A DNA stretch of 64,000 bases from SZUA-442 sp963753185 (GCA_963753185.1 CAVWBO010000007.1:1054001-1118000), one strand, 5' to 3'. Counted from the first letter of the stretch, positions 33,963-50,394 are shown. Numbers and translations: made by a program. The notes: generated from the letters alone by a model not told the origin.

Positions 33963-34025
33963 CCGACACACCCAATGCCATAGAAGTGGAAGGGCTCTGC
34001 CCGCTACACCACGAAAGGACTCACG

Positions 34026-34736
34026 ATGGCAATCACCAAGAACCGTGCCGACGTCGAACGCAGGTACGACAAGAACACGATGTATGCACCCATCGACGCC
34101 GTCGAGCTCGTCAAGACCCTCGCGTATGCGAAGTTCGATGAATCGATCGATGTGGTGTTCCGCCTCGGCATCGACCCCCGCCAGGCGGATCAGATGGTGC
34201 GCGGCACCGTCTCGCTGCCGCACGGAACCGGCAAGGACGTCAGGGTGGCGGTCTTCGCGAACGACCAGGCCAAGGATGCCGAGGAGGCGGGAGCCGACAT
34301 CGTGGGCGGCCAGGACCTCGCAGACGCCATTGCGGCGGGAAGGGACCTCGACTGGGACGTCACGATCGCCTCGCCGGACATGATGCCGATCGTCGGGAAG
34401 CTCGGACAGATCCTCGGACCACGGGGTCTCATGCCGAACCCGAAATCCGGCACCGTGACGAACGACATCGGGAAGACCGTCGAAGCGTTCAAGGCCGGAA
34501 GGGTCGAGTACCGCAACGATCGGTACGGGAACGTGCACATGCCGATCGGGCGTGTCTCGTTCGACACCGACAAGCTCATCGACAACCTCGCGGAGATCGC
34601 GGTGGAACTCAAGCGTGTGAAGCCCGCGGCCTCGAAGGGTCGGTACATGATGTCGCTCGCCGTGTCCTCGACCATGGGCCCCGGCGTGAGGATCGAACCG
34701 TCCGCGATCGACGATCTCCTCAAGGCACGGCGCTAG
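34026..34736 (+). CDS. rplA: 50S ribosomal protein L1
   Basis: 236 residues, with the L1 signature region around ASPDMMPIVGKLGQILGPRGLMPNPKSGTVT. In other bacteria L1 also represses its own mRNA. Last gene of the secE-nusG-rplK-rplA transcript; a terminator follows 14 bases after the stop. Confidence 0.97.
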   Translation: MAITKNRADVERRYDKNTMYAPIDAVELVKTLAYAKFDESIDVVFRLGIDPRQADQMVRGTVSLPHGTGKDVRVAVFANDQAKDAEEAGADIVGGQDLADAIAAGRDLDWDVTIASPDMMPIVGKLGQILGPRGLMPNPKSGTVTNDIGKTVEAFKAGRVEYRNDRYGNVHMPIGRVSFDTDKLIDNLAEIAVELKRVKPAASKGRYMMSLAVSSTMGPGVRIEPSAIDDLLKARR

Positions 34737-34749
34737 CGCGAAGTCAACG

Positions 34750-34786
34750 AGGGCGGCCGCGGTCAACGCCTTGGTCGCCCTTTTTT
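34750..34786 (+). terminator. Intrinsic terminator after rplA
   Basis: Stem AGGGCGGCC / GGTCGCCCT (one G-T pair) directly followed by six T residues. Separates rplKA from rplJL. Confidence 0.85.
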
Positions 34787-34848
34787 CGCGTTCTCATCGA
34801 GAATGGGCACCCGTCACGGCCTCCGGGCGGCTTCCTGGCACATTCTGG

Positions 34849-34877
34849 TTGACATCACCCTCGCACACCGCGACTAT
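34849..34877 (+). promoter_or_regulatory. Promoter candidate for rplJ-rplL
   Basis: Perfect -35 TTGACA, 17-bp spacer, weak -10 GACTAT (or TATTGG at 20 bp). It would start a leader of roughly 440 bases before rplJ. Confidence 0.4.
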
Positions 34878-34879
34878 TG

Positions 34880-35321
34880 GGCGCGTAGCAGGGGTTCGTT
34901 GGAGGAAGGCAAAGAGAGGCGATCCACCACCGTCTCGAGGTGGTAACGACACTTTGGACCATGCAGGCTGGCCCTACCCCGGCCCACCGAAGTGACATAG
35001 ACGAGCAGATGGCTTCCTGGCCCGCTGTCTACTCGAACCTCGAAAGGGACCACCAACCTCCTCCAACGCCCTTGCTCTCCCCCACGAAGTTGGGGGACGG
35101 TGGTCGCAAGCCACGAATCCGAGCGCTAGTGCTGGCCCTTGTCCTAGCATCTGCCGACAACCTCATACGACCCGAGACCGTTGGTGCCGCAAGGCAGAAG
35201 TCACGAGACGCCAACGCAGGCCGATCCTCCTAGGAAAGCCCCTGAGCGTCTCGCGTCAGGGGCTTTGATCATTTCAAGGTCCACAGAGGTGGAAGCGAAA
35301 GTCCGATGAGGAGGACGACAC
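34880..35321 (+). promoter_or_regulatory. Long 5' leader of rplJ-rplL (L10-leader candidate)
   Basis: The 585-base gap between rplA and rplJ has no convincing gene. It holds several hairpins, including CCCCCA-CGAAGT-TGGGGG at 35079-35096, and ends with a strong terminator-like hairpin at 35235-35266. This is the architecture of the ribosomal L10 leader, where L10(L12)4 binds the RNA and controls its own operon. The L10-binding kink-turn itself was not verified. Confidence 0.5.
35235..35266 (+). terminator. Attenuator-like hairpin in the rplJ leader
   Basis: Perfect 11-bp stem AAAGCCCCTGA / TCAGGGGCTTT around a 10-base loop, followed by TGATCATTTC. It lies 55 bases before the rplJ ATG, so reading through or stopping here would control rplJL. 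Confidence 0.65.
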
Positions 35322-36080
35322 ATGCCACGACCGGAGAAGGTCCAGGCCGTCGCCGAAATCAAAGAGCGTCTCGAGGGGGCACAGGCCGTGTTCCTCGCCG
35401 AATACGCAGGCCTTTCGGTCAAGGATCAGCAGGTACTGCGCCGCGAGCTCCGCGCGAACGGGGCCGAATTCAAGGTCGTGAAGATGACCCTGGCGCGCCG
35501 AGCAGCCGATGACCTCGAAATCGAAACCCTCGACGAGCTGCTGCTCGGCCCCACGGGCCTCGCATTCGCCGATGGGGATCCCGTCGGAGCGGCGAAGGTC
35601 CTGAAGGACTTCGCCAAGAGCCACGACGTGTTCGTGATCAAGGGTGGCCTTCTCGGGCTCGAGTTCCTGACGCCGGAGAAGATCTCCGAGCTCGCCGACA
35701 TCGAGCCACGCGAGGTGCTCCTCGCGAAGCTCGCAGGTGCCATGAAGGCTCCGATGGCGAACATGGCAGGGCTCCTCGCGGCGCTACCACGCAACACCGC
35801 GTCCGTCCTCTCCCAGTTGCTGGAGAAGAAGGAATCGGCCGAACCGGCCGCCGCGTCCAGCGACGCACCGACCGAGGTCGAGGACGAGGCGAGCGCGGCG
35901 CCAGTCGATGCGGTCGCCGACGCACCAGCGGATGCGCCGTCGCAGGACGCTGCTGAGGATCCAGATGTGACCGAAGAGACCGAAGCCGATGCCGACGCGA
36001 CCGTCGCTGCATCCGATGATTCGGCCGACGAAACCGTAGACGAACACGATGAGGCGTCCGACGACGCCGAGGAGAAGTGA
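35322..36080 (+). CDS. rplJ: 50S ribosomal protein L10 with long acidic tail
   Basis: 252 residues against about 170-180 in most bacteria. Residues 1-172 are a normal L10: N-terminal rRNA-binding domain (VFLAEYAGLSVKDQQVLRREL) and the C-terminal helix LLAALPRNTASVLSQLLEKK that binds L7/L12 dimers. Residues 173-252 are a low-complexity Ala/Asp/Glu tail. The tail follows the stalk helix and would float free near the GTPase centre. Stop is 2 bases before rplL. Confidence 0.96.
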   Translation: MPRPEKVQAVAEIKERLEGAQAVFLAEYAGLSVKDQQVLRRELRANGAEFKVVKMTLARRAADDLEIETLDELLLGPTGLAFADGDPVGAAKVLKDFAKSHDVFVIKGGLLGLEFLTPEKISELADIEPREVLLAKLAGAMKAPMANMAGLLAALPRNTASVLSQLLEKKESAEPAAASSDAPTEVEDEASAAPVDAVADAPADAPSQDAAEDPDVTEETEADADATVAASDDSADETVDEHDEASDDAEEK

Positions 36081-36082
36081 CC

Positions 36083-36469
36083 ATGGCGAAGCAAACAACG
36101 GAGAAGTTGCTCGAGACCTTCGAGGAGATGACGGTCCTCGAGCTGTCCGAGTTCCTCAAGGCGTTCGAGGAGAGGTTCGATGTCACGGCAGCGGCGCCCA
36201 TGGCTGTTGCAGCCGTCGCCGGTGGCGCGGATGCCGGAGCGCCCGTCGAGGAGGAGAAGGACGAGTTCAACGTCGTCCTGACATCCGCCGGCGAGAAGAA
36301 GATCCAGGTGATCAAGGAGGTTCGCGGTCTGACGAGCCTCGGTCTCAAGGAAGCCAAGGAGCTCGTCGACGGCGCACCCTCGAACATCCTCGAGGGAGTC
36401 GACAAGGAGACGGCCGAGAAGGCCAAAGAGGTCCTCGAAGGCGCAGGCGGTTCCGTCGAACTGCAGTAG
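36083..36469 (+). CDS. rplL: 50S ribosomal protein L7/L12
   Basis: 128 residues. N-terminal dimerisation domain, Ala/Gly hinge (AVAAVAGGADAG) and the C-terminal factor-binding domain EKKIQVIKEVRGLTSLGLKE. ATG at 36083 has GGAG eight bases upstream; the GTG overlapping the rplJ stop is less likely. Confidence 0.97.
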   Translation: MAKQTTEKLLETFEEMTVLELSEFLKAFEERFDVTAAAPMAVAAVAGGADAGAPVEEEKDEFNVVLTSAGEKKIQVIKEVRGLTSLGLKEAKELVDGAPSNILEGVDKETAEKAKEVLEGAGGSVELQ

Positions 36470-36518
36470 CGCGGCCTCGTCACGCGTATCCCTGCACTCA
36501 GTGCACGGTGGTTGGAAC

Positions 36519-36546
36519 GGGTCCCGACTTCGGTCGGGGCCCGTTT
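36519..36546 (+). terminator. Intrinsic terminator after rplL
   Basis: Ten-bp stem GGGTCCCGAC / GTCGGGGCCC (one T-G pair) closed by a TTCG tetraloop and followed by GTTT. Confidence 0.8.
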
Positions 36547-36562
36547 CGCGTATGGTTGCGTG

Positions 36563-37429
36563 ATGGATCCACCGGAGCTCGAACCCGAGATCATGGCGTA
36601 CTACGAGACGTCGTGGGACGAGGATGCGCGGTTGCGCGATGGGATGGGGCAGCTCGAGCTCCTCCGCACCCAGGAGATCATTCGTCGTCATCTCCCTGCC
36701 GGTCCCCGGCGTGTCCTCGATGTAGGCGGCGCGTCCGGTGTCCATGCCGAGTGGCTGCTCGACGATGGCCACGAAGTACACCTCGTCGACCCCGTTGCCT
36801 GGCATGTCGAGGCCGCCCGTTCGCGTCTCGGTGGGAGGGACGGGTTCACCGCCGAGGTCGGCGATGGGCGACACCTCTCGGCATCGGACCGATCGTTCGA
36901 CGCCGTACTGCTCCTTGGGCCGCTGTACCACCTGACGCAGCGACCGGACCGCATCGGTTGTTGGCGTGAAGCCCACCGGGTGCTCCGGCCTGGGGGCGTC
37001 GCGATGGCCGCCATCATCACGCGTTTCGCGTCTCTCTTCAGCGGCCTGTCGAGCGGTGATCTGTTCGATCCCGAGTTCCGCGCGGTCGTCGAGCGGGATC
37101 TGATCGACGGCCAGCACCGCAATCCGAGTGACAAGGACTGGTTCACCACGGCCTACTTCCACCATCCGAATGAGGCGAGGGGAGAAGCCACGGAGGCGGG
37201 ATTCGAGGTGGATGCCGTCCTCGGTGTCGAAGGCATCGCCACCTGGATCCCTCGCGTGGAGCGGTGGTGGCCGGATCCCGAGCGTCGTCAGGCGATCATC
37301 GGCGCCGCCCGTGCGATCGAATCTGAGCCGACCCTCCTCGGCCTCGGGCCGCACGTCATCGTCATCGCCAGAAAGCCGCGCGCCGCAGGAGACACCGAGG
37401 TCGCGGCCCTCGACGTCCGGCCGATCTGA
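36563..37429 (+). CDS. Class I SAM-dependent methyltransferase
   Basis: 288 residues. SAM motif I VLDVGGASGVHAEWL (51-65), the acidic residue of motif II in VHLVDP, and FDAVLLLGPLYHLTQ with REAHRVLRPGGV as motifs IV-V. No feature fixes the substrate. ATG 36563 lies directly behind the rplL terminator. It sits alone between rplL and rpoB, positions that are neighbours in many genomes. Confidence 0.85.
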   Translation: MDPPELEPEIMAYYETSWDEDARLRDGMGQLELLRTQEIIRRHLPAGPRRVLDVGGASGVHAEWLLDDGHEVHLVDPVAWHVEAARSRLGGRDGFTAEVGDGRHLSASDRSFDAVLLLGPLYHLTQRPDRIGCWREAHRVLRPGGVAMAAIITRFASLFSGLSSGDLFDPEFRAVVERDLIDGQHRNPSDKDWFTTAYFHHPNEARGEATEAGFEVDAVLGVEGIATWIPRVERWWPDPERRQAIIGAARAIESEPTLLGLGPHVIVIARKPRAAGDTEVAALDVRPI

Positions 37430-37442
37430 TCGCCACGGATCC

Positions 37443-37471
37443 TTGACCGTTCGGGGGATTCGTTGTATCGT
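37443..37471 (+). promoter_or_regulatory. Promoter candidate of rpoBC
   Basis: TTGACC, 17-bp spacer, TATCGT, about 150 bases before rpoB. A second possible extended -10 (TGTGCTATCCT) is at about 37546. Confidence 0.5.
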
Positions 37472-37627
37472 TCAGTCAACAGTTGAAGACCTTTTCACGA
37501 CTCTCCAGGGGCAGAGCCGGGGTAGCGCCGTGCTATCCCGGATTTGTGCTATCCTCACCCATTCGCCCGTAACTGTTCGCCAGCTCCGCGCTGCTTTGCT
37601 GGTTGTCTACATAGAGGAGGATCCGCG

Positions 37628-40984
<3,357 letters not shown>

Positions 40985-41021
40985 ACCCCATCGATACGAG
41001 ATCTGAGACTGGAGCGCATAC

Positions 41022-44957
<3,936 letters not shown>

Positions 44958-44980
44958 CCACGTCACCATGACGATCAACC

Positions 44981-45010
44981 GGAGGAGGGACCCCCAGGGG
45001 TCCCTCCTCT
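44981..45010 (+). terminator. Terminator hairpin after rpoC
   Basis: 13-bp perfect GC-rich stem GAGGAGGGACCCC / GGGGTCCCTCCTC with a two-base loop, 25 bases after the rpoC stop. No T-run. Confidence 0.65.
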
Positions 45011-45094
45011 GCGATAGGGAGCGATCCTGTCAACCCGTTCGTGCCGACGCTTTCGTACGAGGCGCCGTACCACGGCATCGTCGGCGGGGTGACT

Positions 45095-45571
45095 TCACCA
45101 GCCCCAGGTGCCAGGGGCTCCCTTGAACGGACCCTCGATCTCGGGCGTGATCCATCCCCCGTAGAAGTCGCCCTCCTGGGCGCTCACCGACTCACCCCCG
45201 ACGGTGCAGCTGTCTACCCTTCCCGGGTAGAAGGCGACCATGCCCCTGAGTGCCTCGTAGCCTGCCATCGGCGTTGCGTACCCCCATGCTGCATTCGGGC
45301 TTGTCGCCCCGCCGACGATGAGATCCCAGTACGAGGCTTCGCCCTTGAACTCGCAACGGGACCGAAACCGGGAGGGGACCAGTACCGTCGAGGCCACCGC
45401 GTCCGCGGGCACGTAGAAGGTGGGTGGGTGCGATGTCTCGAGCACCCGAACCGCCCTTTTGGTTCGAACGATGACGACTCCGTCGTGCTCGATCACGACC
45501 TCCCTGTCGTCTGAGACGACGATCGGTGGACGCGGGTAGTTCCAAACAGACTCCGTCGGTCGATCAGCCAT
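45095..45571 (-). CDS. DUF427 domain protein
   Basis: 158 residues. DUF427 beta-tent fold pattern: VVSDDREVVIEHDGVVIVRTKR, ETSHPPTFYVPADAV, CEFKGEASYWDL and the ending GDFYGGWITPEIEGPFKG. Common in actinobacteria, function unknown. ATG at 45571 chosen because the family domain begins right after it; ATG 45595 is possible. Transcribed divergently from the PFOR gene, sharing a 120-base promoter region. Confidence 0.87.
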   Translation of the reverse strand: MADRPTESVWNYPRPPIVVSDDREVVIEHDGVVIVRTKRAVRVLETSHPPTFYVPADAVASTVLVPSRFRSRCEFKGEASYWDLIVGGATSPNAAWGYATPMAGYEALRGMVAFYPGRVDSCTVGGESVSAQEGDFYGGWITPEIEGPFKGAPGTWGW

Positions 45572-45633
45572 ACTTGTGGTACGGCGCGTCGCCATCACTC
45601 GGATCACGCGTCGGTGAACGGCGCCGCACAAGG

Positions 45634-45662
45634 TTCATCAAGGTTATTTCCTTAGTTAAGAT
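45634..45662 (+). promoter_or_regulatory. Promoter candidate of the PFOR operon
   Basis: TTCATC, 17-bp spacer, TAAGAT, in an unusually AT-rich stretch just before the nifJ ATG. The word CAAGGTT occurs twice (about 45629 and 45639), which could be a direct-repeat activator site. Confidence 0.4.
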
Positions 45663-45690
45663 GTAAGAAACTTTGTCGAAGGATGGCACC

Positions 45691-46530
45691 ATGACACTGA
45701 CCGAGGCCCCGACCCGGACCATGATCACCGTCGACGGGAACGAGGCCGCGGCCTCGGTCGCGTACCGGACAAACGAGGTGCTGGCGATCTATCCGATCAC
45801 CCCCTCGTCCCCCATGGGCGAGCTCTCCGACGAATGGTCGAACAAGACGCGCCCGAACGTATGGGGCAACGTCCCGAGGGTGATCGAGATGCAGTCGGAG
45901 GCCGGAGCCGCAGGAGCAGTCCACGGGGCGCTTCTCGGGGGAGCGTTGACATCCACGTTCACCGCCTCCCAGGGCTTGCTGCTGATGATCCCCAACATGT
46001 ACAAGATCGCAGGGGAACTCCTGCCCGCCGTCTTCCATGTCGCGGCGCGGGCCGTGGCGACGCACGCACTGTCCATCTTCGGTGACCACAGCGACGTCAT
46101 GGCGACAAGGGCGACCGGTTGGTCGATGCTGGCATCGAACTCCGTCCAGGAGGCGCACGACCTCGCCTTGATCGCCCAGGCCGCGACGCTCGAGTCCAGG
46201 GTGCCATTCATCCACTTCTTCGACGGGTTCCGGACGTCGCACGAAGTCAACATGATCGATGAGCTGTCAGACGACGACATCCGCTCGATGGTCCCCATCG
46301 AGTTGGTCCTCGCGCATCGGAGCCGCCGACTGGACCCTGATCGACCCGAACTCCGAGGCACGGCGCAGAACCCTGACGTGTTCTTCCAGGGCGCGAAGCG
46401 TGCAACCCGTTCTACGAGGCCGTGCCCGACATCGTCCAGGGAGCAATGGACAAGTTCGCCGATCGAGTCGGTCGTCGCTATCGGCTCTTCGATTACGTCG
46501 GTGCCGCGGATGCGACCGAGGTCATCGTGA
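45691..46530 (+). CDS. nifJ: Pyruvate:ferredoxin (flavodoxin) oxidoreductase, N-terminal fragment before a frameshift
   Basis: Start ATG with GAAGGATGG upstream. It encodes domain I of the single-chain PFOR: MITVDGNEAAASVAYRTNEV, AIYPITPSSPMGELSDEW, and later NPDVFFQ. Meaningful sequence ends at about 46391; from there the frame is wrong, and the true continuation (REACNPFYEAVPDIVQGAMD) is one base out of phase in the next frame. Adding one base after CAGGG restores a single protein of about 1,200 residues with the fragment that follows. The enzyme oxidises pyruvate to acetyl-CoA and reduces ferredoxin. Confidence 0.88.
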   Translation: MTLTEAPTRTMITVDGNEAAASVAYRTNEVLAIYPITPSSPMGELSDEWSNKTRPNVWGNVPRVIEMQSEAGAAGAVHGALLGGALTSTFTASQGLLLMIPNMYKIAGELLPAVFHVAARAVATHALSIFGDHSDVMATRATGWSMLASNSVQEAHDLALIAQAATLESRVPFIHFFDGFRTSHEVNMIDELSDDDIRSMVPIELVLAHRSRRLDPDRPELRGTAQNPDVFFQGAKRATRSTRPCPTSSREQWTSSPIESVVAIGSSITSVPRMRPRSS

Positions 46531-49286
46531 TGATGGGTTCCGGCGTCGCGGCGGCGGAGTCCGCCGTCAACGCCATGGTGGAGGCGGGTGAGAAGGTTGG
46601 GCTCGTGAAGGTCCGGCTGTTCCGTCCGTTCTCACCGGCAGCGCTCGCCGCATCCCTTCCCCCGTCCGTTCGCACCATCGCCGTGCTCGACAGGACGAAG
46701 GAGCCGGGGGCCGTGGGTGAACCGCTCATGCAGGACGTCATGGTCTCCCTCGTCGAGGAGACCCAGGCAGGCCGGACATCCTGGTCCGTCGTGCCGAGGA
46801 TCATCGGTGGGCGCTACGGGCTCTCATCCAAGGAATTCACACCCGCAATGGCGGCCGGGGTGTTTGCGGAAGCCCGCAAGGAGGAGCCGAAGCGGCGGTT
46901 CACGGTCGGGATCGTGGACGACGTCACGCATCTGTCGATCGACTACGACCCGACGTTCGACATCGGCAACAGGGCGCAGGTGCGGGCGGTCTTCTACGGC
47001 CTGGGGGCAGACGGCACCGTCGGGGCGAACAAGAACACCGTCAAGATCGTCGGGGACGACACGAACCTCTACGCACAGGGATACTTCGTGTACGACTCGC
47101 GCAAGTCGGGGTCGATGACGACTTCTCACCTTCGATTCGACCCGAAGCCGATCGAGGCGACGTACCTGATATCGGACGCCAACTTCGTCGCCTGCCACCA
47201 CTTCGACTTCCTCGGGCACATCGACGTGCTCGCCAAGGCCGAGCGCGGTGCAACCTTCCTCCTCAACAGCGCGTATGGGCCCGGGGAGGTGTGGGACCAC
47301 CTGCCACGGGAGGTCCAGCAGCAGATCATCGACAAGGAACTCGAGCTCCACGTCGTCGATGCAACATCGGTCGCCCGCGAGGCCGGACTCGGCCAGCGGA
47401 TCAACACGGTGCTCCAGACCTGCTTCTTCGCCCTCACCGACGTCCTCCCCATCGATGAGGCGATCGGATTCATCAAGGGTGCGATCGCGAAGTCGTACGC
47501 GAAGTTCGGTGACGTCGTTGTCGAGCGCAACAACGCGGCCGTTGACGGTGCAGTCGCCGGCCTCCACAGGGTGTCCATACCCGCGGTCGCGGATTCGCAC
47601 GTGACGGTACGGCGTACGGTCCCCGAGGATGCTCCGGACTTTGTCGCCAGGGTGACGGCGATGATGCTCGAGGACAAGGGGGACCTCCTCCCGGTGTCGG
47701 CGATGCCCGTGGACGGAGCATTCCCGACGGGAACGACGCAATACGAGAAGCGAAGCATCGCCGTCGAGATCCCGATCTTCGATCCTGAGATCTGCATCGA
47801 GTGCGCGAAGTGTGCGCTCGTGTGCCCACATGCTGCCATTCGGCTGAAGGTGTTCGATGCCGCCGATGTCGTCGACGCACCTGAATCCTTCAAGGTGCGC
47901 CAGTTCCGGAGTCGGGACATCCCCGATGCCCTGATGACGATCCAGGTCGCACCGGACGACTGCACGGGCTGCTCCGTGTGCGTCGACGTGTGCCCCGCGA
48001 AGTCCAAGAGCGAGGTCAAGCACAGGGCCATCAACATGATGCCCAAGAACGACCATCTGGCAGCAGAGCGAGAGAATTGGGACTTCTTCCTCACCATCCC
48101 TGAGATCGACCGAACACTGACGCGACCCGACACGGTGAAGGGCGTCCAGATGCTCGAGCCGCTCTTCGAGTTCTCGGGAGCGTGCTCGGGGTGCGGCGAG
48201 ACCCCCTACGTGAAGCTGGTCTCCCAGCTCGTCGGTGATCGCCTCATGGTCGCGAATGCGACAGGATGCTCGTCCATCTACGGGGGGAACCTTCCCACGA
48301 CGCCGTGGAGGACGAATGCAGAAGGTCGGGGTCCGGCGTGGGCCAACTCGCTGTTCGAGGACAATGCGGAGTTCGGTCTCGGCATGCGCCTCGCCCTCGA
48401 TGCCGAGATCGCCGAAGCGAGGGACCTGGTCGATCAGCTCTCGCACGACCTCGGTGAGGAACTCGTCCGAGCGCTCCTCGACGCCGACCAGACGACGGAG
48501 GAGGGCATTGCGGACCAGCGACGCCGTGTCGCACTCCTCGACGACGTCCTCGAGACGCTCGACTCGGAGGCGGCACGGCGGCTCAAGGCCGTCTCGGGTT
48601 CGCTCGTCAAGAAGAGCGTGTGGATCATGGGCGGTGACGGCTGGGCATACGACATCGGCTTCGGCGGGGTCGACCATGCCCTCGCATCGGGACTCGACAT
48701 CAACATCCTCGTGATGGACACCGAGGTGTACTCCAACACGGGCGGCCAGGCGTCGAAGGCGACGCCGCGAGGTGCCGTCGCCAAGTTCACGGCCGGTGGC
48801 AAGACGACGGGGAAGAAGGATCTCGGCCAGATCGCCATGTCCTACGGCAACGTCTACGTGGCCCAGGTGGCGATCGGCGCCAACAACACCCAGGCCGTGA
48901 AGGCGATCGCGGAGGCCGAGGCGTACGAGGGCCCCTCGATCGTGATCGCGTATTCGACATGCATTGCGCACGGCATCGACATGGCTACGTCGATGGGCCA
49001 TCAGAAGGATCTCGTCGACACGGGATACTGGCCGCTGTATCGGTACGACCCCCGTGTCGCCGAAGAGGGCAACCACCCATTCCGGCTCGACAGCAGACCG
49101 CCATCGAGGCCATTCGCGGACATCGCGCTCAAAGAGGCTCGCTACGCCGTCCTCTCGAAGGTGAACCCCGACGGTCATGCCGAACTCATGCGGCAGGCCC
49201 AGCAGGACATCGACAATCGGTGGAGCCTCTACGAGGACCTCGCGGAACTCGATCGGATCCAACCCCCTCAGGAGGTCGAAGAATGA
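46422..49286 (+). CDS. nifJ: Pyruvate:ferredoxin (flavodoxin) oxidoreductase, main part after the frameshift
   Basis: The ATG here is only the first one in this frame; the real continuation joins upstream at about 46393. Domains in order: the rest of the CoA-binding and gamma-type domains; a ferredoxin-like domain with two [4Fe-4S] motifs, CIECAKCALVCP (about 47792) and CTGCSVCVDVCP (about 47961); then the TPP-binding domain starting FSGACSGCGETPY (proximal cluster) with GDGWAYDIGFGGVDHALASG and VYSNTGGQASKATP. Everything after the frameshift is conserved, so the enzyme is probably functional in the cell. ATGA overlap couples it to the next gene. Confidence 0.92.
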   Translation: MPDIVQGAMDKFADRVGRRYRLFDYVGAADATEVIVMMGSGVAAAESAVNAMVEAGEKVGLVKVRLFRPFSPAALAASLPPSVRTIAVLDRTKEPGAVGEPLMQDVMVSLVEETQAGRTSWSVVPRIIGGRYGLSSKEFTPAMAAGVFAEARKEEPKRRFTVGIVDDVTHLSIDYDPTFDIGNRAQVRAVFYGLGADGTVGANKNTVKIVGDDTNLYAQGYFVYDSRKSGSMTTSHLRFDPKPIEATYLISDANFVACHHFDFLGHIDVLAKAERGATFLLNSAYGPGEVWDHLPREVQQQIIDKELELHVVDATSVAREAGLGQRINTVLQTCFFALTDVLPIDEAIGFIKGAIAKSYAKFGDVVVERNNAAVDGAVAGLHRVSIPAVADSHVTVRRTVPEDAPDFVARVTAMMLEDKGDLLPVSAMPVDGAFPTGTTQYEKRSIAVEIPIFDPEICIECAKCALVCPHAAIRLKVFDAADVVDAPESFKVRQFRSRDIPDALMTIQVAPDDCTGCSVCVDVCPAKSKSEVKHRAINMMPKNDHLAAERENWDFFLTIPEIDRTLTRPDTVKGVQMLEPLFEFSGACSGCGETPYVKLVSQLVGDRLMVANATGCSSIYGGNLPTTPWRTNAEGRGPAWANSLFEDNAEFGLGMRLALDAEIAEARDLVDQLSHDLGEELVRALLDADQTTEEGIADQRRRVALLDDVLETLDSEAARRLKAVSGSLVKKSVWIMGGDGWAYDIGFGGVDHALASGLDINILVMDTEVYSNTGGQASKATPRGAVAKFTAGGKTTGKKDLGQIAMSYGNVYVAQVAIGANNTQAVKAIAEAEAYEGPSIVIAYSTCIAHGIDMATSMGHQKDLVDTGYWPLYRYDPRVAEEGNHPFRLDSRPPSRPFADIALKEARYAVLSKVNPDGHAELMRQAQQDIDNRWSLYEDLAELDRIQPPQEVEE

Positions 49287-50293
49287 AGGCGGATCTCTCG
49301 ACGACGTACCTGGGCTTCACGCTCAAGAACCCCCTCATGGCGTCCGCGTCTCCGATGACGGAGAACGTCGATTCCCTCCTGGCTCTCCAGGACGCAGGAG
49401 TGGCGGCCGTCGTACTGCCCTCGCTGTGGGAGGAACAGATCGAGCACGAGGCGCTCGAGATGCAACGGCTGTACACGCTGACCTCGAACCATTTCGCCGA
49501 GTCCCTCTCGGGGTACTTCCCCCAGTTCGACGACTACGGGACGAGGACGGAGGCGTACCTGGAGCACCTGGTCGCAGCGAAGGCAGCGCTCGAGGTACCT
49601 GTGATCGCCTCTCTGAACGGGACGACACGAGGTGGCTGGGTGCGATATGCGGGAAAGATCGAGGAGGCTGGCGCCGATGCCCTCGAGCTCAACATCTACC
49701 TGATCACGACGGATCCAAACGCTACCGGCGAGGACGTCGAGAAGCGCTACCTCGACCTCGTCGAGGCGGTGAGGGCCAACGTGTCGATCCCACTCGCCGT
49801 CAAGATCGGTCCGTACTTCTCGTCGACGCCGAACATGGCGCGCAAGCTCCAAGAGGCCGGAGCGGACGCCCTCGTCCTGTTCAATCGGTTCTTCCAGCCG
49901 GACATCGACCTCGAGACGCTGGAGGTGGTCCCACGGGTGAACCTCTCGCCCCGTACGGCGCTGTTGCTCCCGTTGCGGTGGATCGGGATCCTCCGGGGCA
50001 CCGTCCCGGTCGATTTCGCCATCACGTCGGGCGTCCACACCGCCGAGGACGCACTCAAGGCGATCCTCGTTGGCGCGGACGCTGTGATGATGGCCTCGGC
50101 GCTCCTGCGAAACGGTCCGGACCATGTCGGGACGATGCTGGCCGAGATGCAGGAGTGGCTCGACGACCACGAATACGAGTCGATCGAGCAGATGAAGGGG
50201 TCGATGAGCATCGGGGCGTCCCCGAACCCGGACGCATTCGTAAGGGCGAACTACATGAAGATGCTCACGACCTATACGACGAGCCCCAATTGA
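49283..50293 (+). CDS. Dihydroorotate dehydrogenase-like FMN protein, PFOR partner
   Basis: 336 residues, class 1 PyrD-like TIM barrel: TTYLGFTLKNPLMASASPMT at the start, ELNIYLI, AVKIGPYFS, GADALVLFNRFF and FAITSGVHTAEDALKAIL for FMN-phosphate binding. This subfamily is often found directly after nifJ, as here (start overlaps its stop, AGGAGG upstream). It is longer than pyrimidine-pathway PyrD and has a different N-terminal region, so I do not call it pyrD. It may accept electrons from PFOR or ferredoxin; its substrate is unknown. Confidence 0.82.
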   Translation: MKADLSTTYLGFTLKNPLMASASPMTENVDSLLALQDAGVAAVVLPSLWEEQIEHEALEMQRLYTLTSNHFAESLSGYFPQFDDYGTRTEAYLEHLVAAKAALEVPVIASLNGTTRGGWVRYAGKIEEAGADALELNIYLITTDPNATGEDVEKRYLDLVEAVRANVSIPLAVKIGPYFSSTPNMARKLQEAGADALVLFNRFFQPDIDLETLEVVPRVNLSPRTALLLPLRWIGILRGTVPVDFAITSGVHTAEDALKAILVGADAVMMASALLRNGPDHVGTMLAEMQEWLDDHEYESIEQMKGSMSIGASPNPDAFVRANYMKMLTTYTTSPN

Positions 50294-50394
50294 GGGAATC
50301 AATCTGACCCATACGGATCCGGAGGCGCCGTAGCTGGAAGCGGCGCCAACAAGGGCGTGGAACAGGTGGTTGCGTCGCGCGCTACCTTCCGGCC

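Noticed and set aside
46380..46430. Programmed ribosomal frameshift in nifJ
   Set aside because: No slippery heptamer or downstream pseudoknot is apparent at the junction, and PFOR is not known to use one; sequence error is simpler.
46824..49262. 812-codon open frame antisense to the PFOR gene, and similar ones antisense to rpoC and rplJ
   Set aside because: Shadows of GC-rich coding strands; no ribosome sites, no recognisable domains, and the sense genes are certain.
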